From the NCBI GenBank assembly GCA_902491895.1, contig CABUJH010000023.1, forward strand, positions 1-27,792: a DNA stretch of 27,792 nucleotides, written 5' to 3'. Numbering within the stretch: position 1 is the stretch's first letter; each line of letters opens with the position of its first letter. The notes beneath the pieces are model-generated. The model worked only from the letters and a program-made list of their open reading frames with translations. It did no database searches and was not told the DNA's origin. The stretch is from an uncultured Collinsella sp. (GTDB lineage Bacteria > Actinomycetota > Coriobacteriia > Coriobacteriales > Coriobacteriaceae). Below are positions 25,377 to 27,792 of the stretch, piece by piece. Both the position numbers and the translations under genes were made by a program.

Positions 25377-25793
25377 ATGGTTATGAAACTCGATCAGCTT
25401 GTTAACGGTGCCATCAACGTGGGCTTCGGCGCCGCCGCCGTTGCCGTCGAGGGCGGCAAGAAGGTCCTTGACGACCTCAATACCAAGGGCGAGCAGGTCC
25501 GCAAGGATGCCGGCACCCCCGATATCGCCCGCAGCGTGTCTGACATGTTCGAGCAGGCGGGTGGCACCATCTCCGACCTGACCGAGCGCCTGGGCATGCA
25601 GGGCGAGACTGCGGCGCAGCGCGTGCTCGACGAGCTCATCCTGGCCCGCGTCCGCGTTATGACCGCCCCTGAGCGCACGGCCTTTTTGGCCCATGTGCGC
25701 GACATCGTCGATTCGGTCGAGGACAACGTGACCTCGGTGCCCGTCGAGTCCGTTGAGCCCGACGACGCAGAGGACGCCGAAGAGGCCGAGTAG
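25377..25793 (+). CDS. Phasin-like small acidic protein (138 aa)
   Basis: ATG 25377 has GGAG (25367-25370) six bases upstream. The protein is helical: an amphipathic N-terminal segment (LVNGAINVGFGAAAVAVEGGKKVLDDL), a central region with AGGTISDLTERLG, a helix with RVLDELILARVRVMTAPERTAF, and an acidic tail ending in repeated Glu/Asp/Ala. I recall similar short proteins annotated as phasin family next to ABC1 kinases in Gram-positives. True polyhydroxyalkanoate granule coating is not supported by anything else in the window. It ends eight bases before the kinase start, so the two genes are coupled and probably work together at the membrane. Confidence 0.75.
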   Translation: MVMKLDQLVNGAINVGFGAAAVAVEGGKKVLDDLNTKGEQVRKDAGTPDIARSVSDMFEQAGGTISDLTERLGMQGETAAQRVLDELILARVRVMTAPERTAFLAHVRDIVDSVEDNVTSVPVESVEPDDAEDAEEAE

Positions 25794-25801
25794 CAGCGCA
25801 G

Positions 25802-27565
25802 ATGGCAGATTCCACCACCGATTACAACAATCTAGATCCCTTGGGTGACGAGACGGCGGTTGTCGATGAGGTTGAGGCCGCCGTCTCGGGCGCTCGCAAG
25901 AAGCCGCGCGCTGTCGATATGGTCCCCGAGGAGCCCGACGCGATGGCGCCGGACGAGGAATACCAGCTCACGCCGGCAGGTCGTCGTGAGCGCATTGGGC
26001 AGATCGTTCGCCTGATCAAAAAGTATCGCGTATGGGATAACCTCACGCCGGTGCGCCTGCGTCGTCTGCTCGAAGAGCTCGGCCCCATGTTCGTTAAGAT
26101 GGGGCAGATTCTGGCCAACCGCTCCGAGATTTTGCCGCAGCGGTTTTGCGACGAGCTGCGTCGCCTGCGCTCCGACGTAGAGCCGGTGCCGTATGAGGTA
26201 GTGCTCCGCTGTCTGGAAGAGGAGTACGGCCAGCGCTTGGGGCAGATGTTCGACGCGATCGACCCCAACCCGCTCGGAAGCGCGTCGCTCGCGCAAGTTC
26301 ACCGTGCCCGTCTGGTGACGGGCGAGGACGTGGCCGTTAAGGTGCAGCGCCCCGGCGCGCAGCAGGTCATGGCGCAGGACATCGACATCATTCGTTCGGT
26401 GGTGCGCATCGTTTCCAAGTTCGTCAACACCGACCAGTTTGTTGACTTGCATGCCGTCGTCGAGGAACTGTGGGCCTCGTTTCGCGAGGAGACCAACTTT
26501 TTGGCTGAGGCCAAAAACCTCAACGATTTCTATGAGTTCCATAAGAGCGTCCATGGCGTGTCGTGTCCTAAGTCCTACCTGGATCTTTGCACCGAACACG
26601 TGGTGGTCATGGACTACATTGACGGCATCTCGATTGCCGATCCCGAGCGCCTGGTGGCCGAGGGCTATGACCTGGAAAAGATCGGCTCGGCGATTGTCGA
26701 GGACTATTCGACGCAGGTGCTCGATGACGGCTTTTTCCATGCCGACCCGCATGCGGGAAACATCATTCTCAAGGACGGCATCGTCTACTTTATCGACCTG
26801 GGCATGGTCGGGCGCATGTCGAGCCACGACCGCGGTATCGTTAAGGACATGATTTTCGCCGTGGCCGAGGGTGACGTTCCCAAGCTCAAGGACTCGCTTA
26901 TGCGCTTTGCCGTGACGCGCGGCGACTCGGCCGAGCTTGACCATTCGGCCTTTTTGTCCGATCTGGACTTTATCGTCGCCGACTTTGCGGGTCTTGACCT
27001 TAAGGATCTTGATATCGGCGAGTTTTTGACCTCGCTGGTGAATCTGGCGCGCAAGAACGACGTTGAGTTGCCGAGCGTGGTGACAATGTTCGCGCGCGGC
27101 ATGGTGACACTCGAGGGCCTGCTGACCGAATATATGCCCAACGTCAACATGATCCAGATCATCCAGACGCATATCAAAAACGAGAAGAGCAGCTATGCGC
27201 GCGTGCGCGAGATGGGTCGCGATCTTGCCGCGAGCAGCTATCGCGCGGCAAAAGGCTCGCTCGAGGCGGCCGAGTACCTGGGGCTGGCGTCGCGCATGCT
27301 CACGCGTGGCCAGCTTAAGGTGAACACGCAGATCATGAGTAGCGATAAGGCGCTGCGGCAGCTGGGTGGAATTATCGACCGCATGTCGATGGCAATTGTG
27401 GTCGCCGGTCTGTTTATCGGTTCGTCGGTGGTGTACTACGCACGCATCGAGCCGGTTGTGTTCGGTATCCCGGTCATTGGCTTTATGGGCTACGTGAGCG
27501 CGCTGGTGCTGGCACTGATGCTGGGCCGCGAGATCTGGCGCAACAGTCACGGCGGCAAGCGTTAG
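25802..27565 (+). CDS. UbiB/ABC1 (AarF) atypical protein kinase-like protein (587 aa)
   Basis: This is a membrane-associated member of the ADCK/UbiB family, linked to isoprenoid lipid and quinone metabolism; the substrate is unknown here. ATG 25802 follows the previous stop by eight bases and lacks a strong ribosome site, suggesting coupled translation. After an acidic leader of about 60 residues comes the family KxGQ motif (Lys99 to Gln102), then the Ala/Ser nucleotide loop (NPLGSASLAQVHRA), VAVKVQRP with the catalytic Lys, EETNFLAEAKN, HADPHAGN (from His313), and IDLGMVGRM (Asp332). Two C-terminal transmembrane helices follow (about 535-580). All ATP-binding residues are present. An anaerobe without ubiquinone suggests a role in menaquinone or other lipid handling, which is inference. 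Confidence 0.93.
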   Translation: MADSTTDYNNLDPLGDETAVVDEVEAAVSGARKKPRAVDMVPEEPDAMAPDEEYQLTPAGRRERIGQIVRLIKKYRVWDNLTPVRLRRLLEELGPMFVKMGQILANRSEILPQRFCDELRRLRSDVEPVPYEVVLRCLEEEYGQRLGQMFDAIDPNPLGSASLAQVHRARLVTGEDVAVKVQRPGAQQVMAQDIDIIRSVVRIVSKFVNTDQFVDLHAVVEELWASFREETNFLAEAKNLNDFYEFHKSVHGVSCPKSYLDLCTEHVVVMDYIDGISIADPERLVAEGYDLEKIGSAIVEDYSTQVLDDGFFHADPHAGNIILKDGIVYFIDLGMVGRMSSHDRGIVKDMIFAVAEGDVPKLKDSLMRFAVTRGDSAELDHSAFLSDLDFIVADFAGLDLKDLDIGEFLTSLVNLARKNDVELPSVVTMFARGMVTLEGLLTEYMPNVNMIQIIQTHIKNEKSSYARVREMGRDLAASSYRAAKGSLEAAEYLGLASRMLTRGQLKVNTQIMSSDKALRQLGGIIDRMSMAIVVAGLFIGSSVVYYARIEPVVFGIPVIGFMGYVSALVLALMLGREIWRNSHGGKR

Positions 27566-27632
27566 CGATTTCCTGGGGTCGGGGGAAACGGATCATTTTG
27601 CCTCGCGTCGCGCCGGCGTGGGCTGGTCCGAA

Positions 27633-27786
27633 CAAAACTATGCCGGTTTACGGGGCTGGAGTGCCGAACCTCGAGCATACCGAAATTCGCGCTTTTAAAA
27701 CCGCAGATAGATGAGTCGTTGATTTTCGAAAATGGTTGATATGGTTGCGAAGTGCTGAATCAGCCCCGTAATCCGGCATAGTTTTG
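27633..27786. mobile_element. Second inverted-repeat element, 154 bp, 26-bp ends
   Basis: The ends 27633-27658 and 27761-27786 are inverted copies differing at one position (CAAAACTATGCCGG inward). The centre is A/T-richer than flanking genes and contains a palindrome ATTTTCGAAAAT (27722-27733). There is no gene in it. It is unrelated in sequence to the element at 23437. Besides a MITE remnant it could be a bidirectional terminator for the UbiB gene and a convergent neighbour beyond the window. The window ends six bases later, so flanking duplications cannot be judged. Confidence 0.65.
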
Positions 27787-27792
27787 AAACGA

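Noticed and set aside
25832..27550. A 572-codon minus-strand frame opposite the UbiB gene, and similar long frames at 2476-3693, 3706-4863 and 6376-8076.
   Set aside because: All are antisense shadows of clear genes caused by codon bias; their composition (many His, Arg, Gln) is typical of shadows.
1..27792. CRISPR arrays, tRNA and rRNA genes, and phage or toxin-antitoxin genes.
   Set aside because: No regularly spaced repeats, no cloverleaf or rRNA-like sequence and no such protein families were seen.

Overview
The window is GC-rich and tightly packed, apart from a few AT-richer islets. It looks like the chromosome of an anaerobic high-GC Gram-positive, most likely a gut Coriobacteriia (Collinsella-like) actinobacterium. 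This rests on recall of the families, not on a search. Supporting points are a DnaE-type (not PolC) replicase, strong AGGAGG-type ribosome sites, a superoxide reductase, formate-tetrahydrofolate ligase with an FchA/FolD pair, an LAxTG-like C-terminal sorting motif and a C69 dipeptidase.

Layout. 1-5967: the 3' part of dnaE, followed closely by a SWIM/SNF2 helicase. 6133-8598: a class III-like superoxide reductase with a clear terminator, then a two-domain NAD synthase-like protein whose catalytic motifs look lost. 8763-10971: ruvC-ruvA-ruvB, overlapping by single bases. 11116-12783: fhs with a strong terminator. 12964-13953: a membrane protein with Thr-Arg-Val-type motifs, one transmembrane helix, a PASTA-like domain and heptad repeats, convergent with a Mn-type cation diffusion facilitator (13972-15153, minus). 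15371-16708: a double zinc-ribbon protein. 16937-17207: a small gene broken by a frameshift in a G6 run. 17300-19792 (minus): a surface phospholipase-C-like gene (Tat signal, beta-trefoil, PI-PLC X domain, LADTG anchor) split by one in-frame TAG. 20098-21532 (minus): two tandem paralogous lipoproteins, each with its own terminator. 21909-23398: fchA-folD. 23437-23666: a MITE-like inverted-repeat element. 23754-25277: a C69 dipeptidase. 25377-27565: a phasin-like protein and a UbiB/ABC1 kinase. 27633-27786: a second, unrelated inverted-repeat element.

How the genes fit together. Fhs, FchA and FolD make up the formate to 10-formyl-THF to methenyl-THF to methylene-THF path. FolD lacks the residues normally needed for cyclohydrolase activity, so FchA may supply that step. 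RuvABC processes Holliday junctions. The superoxide reductase and the Mn-type exporter fit oxygen and metal stress handling in an anaerobe. The most unusual items are the inactive-looking NAD synthase homologue, the FolD/FchA split of labour, the two disrupted genes, the two inverted-repeat elements, and the paired lipoproteins sharing a 19-bp upstream repeat.
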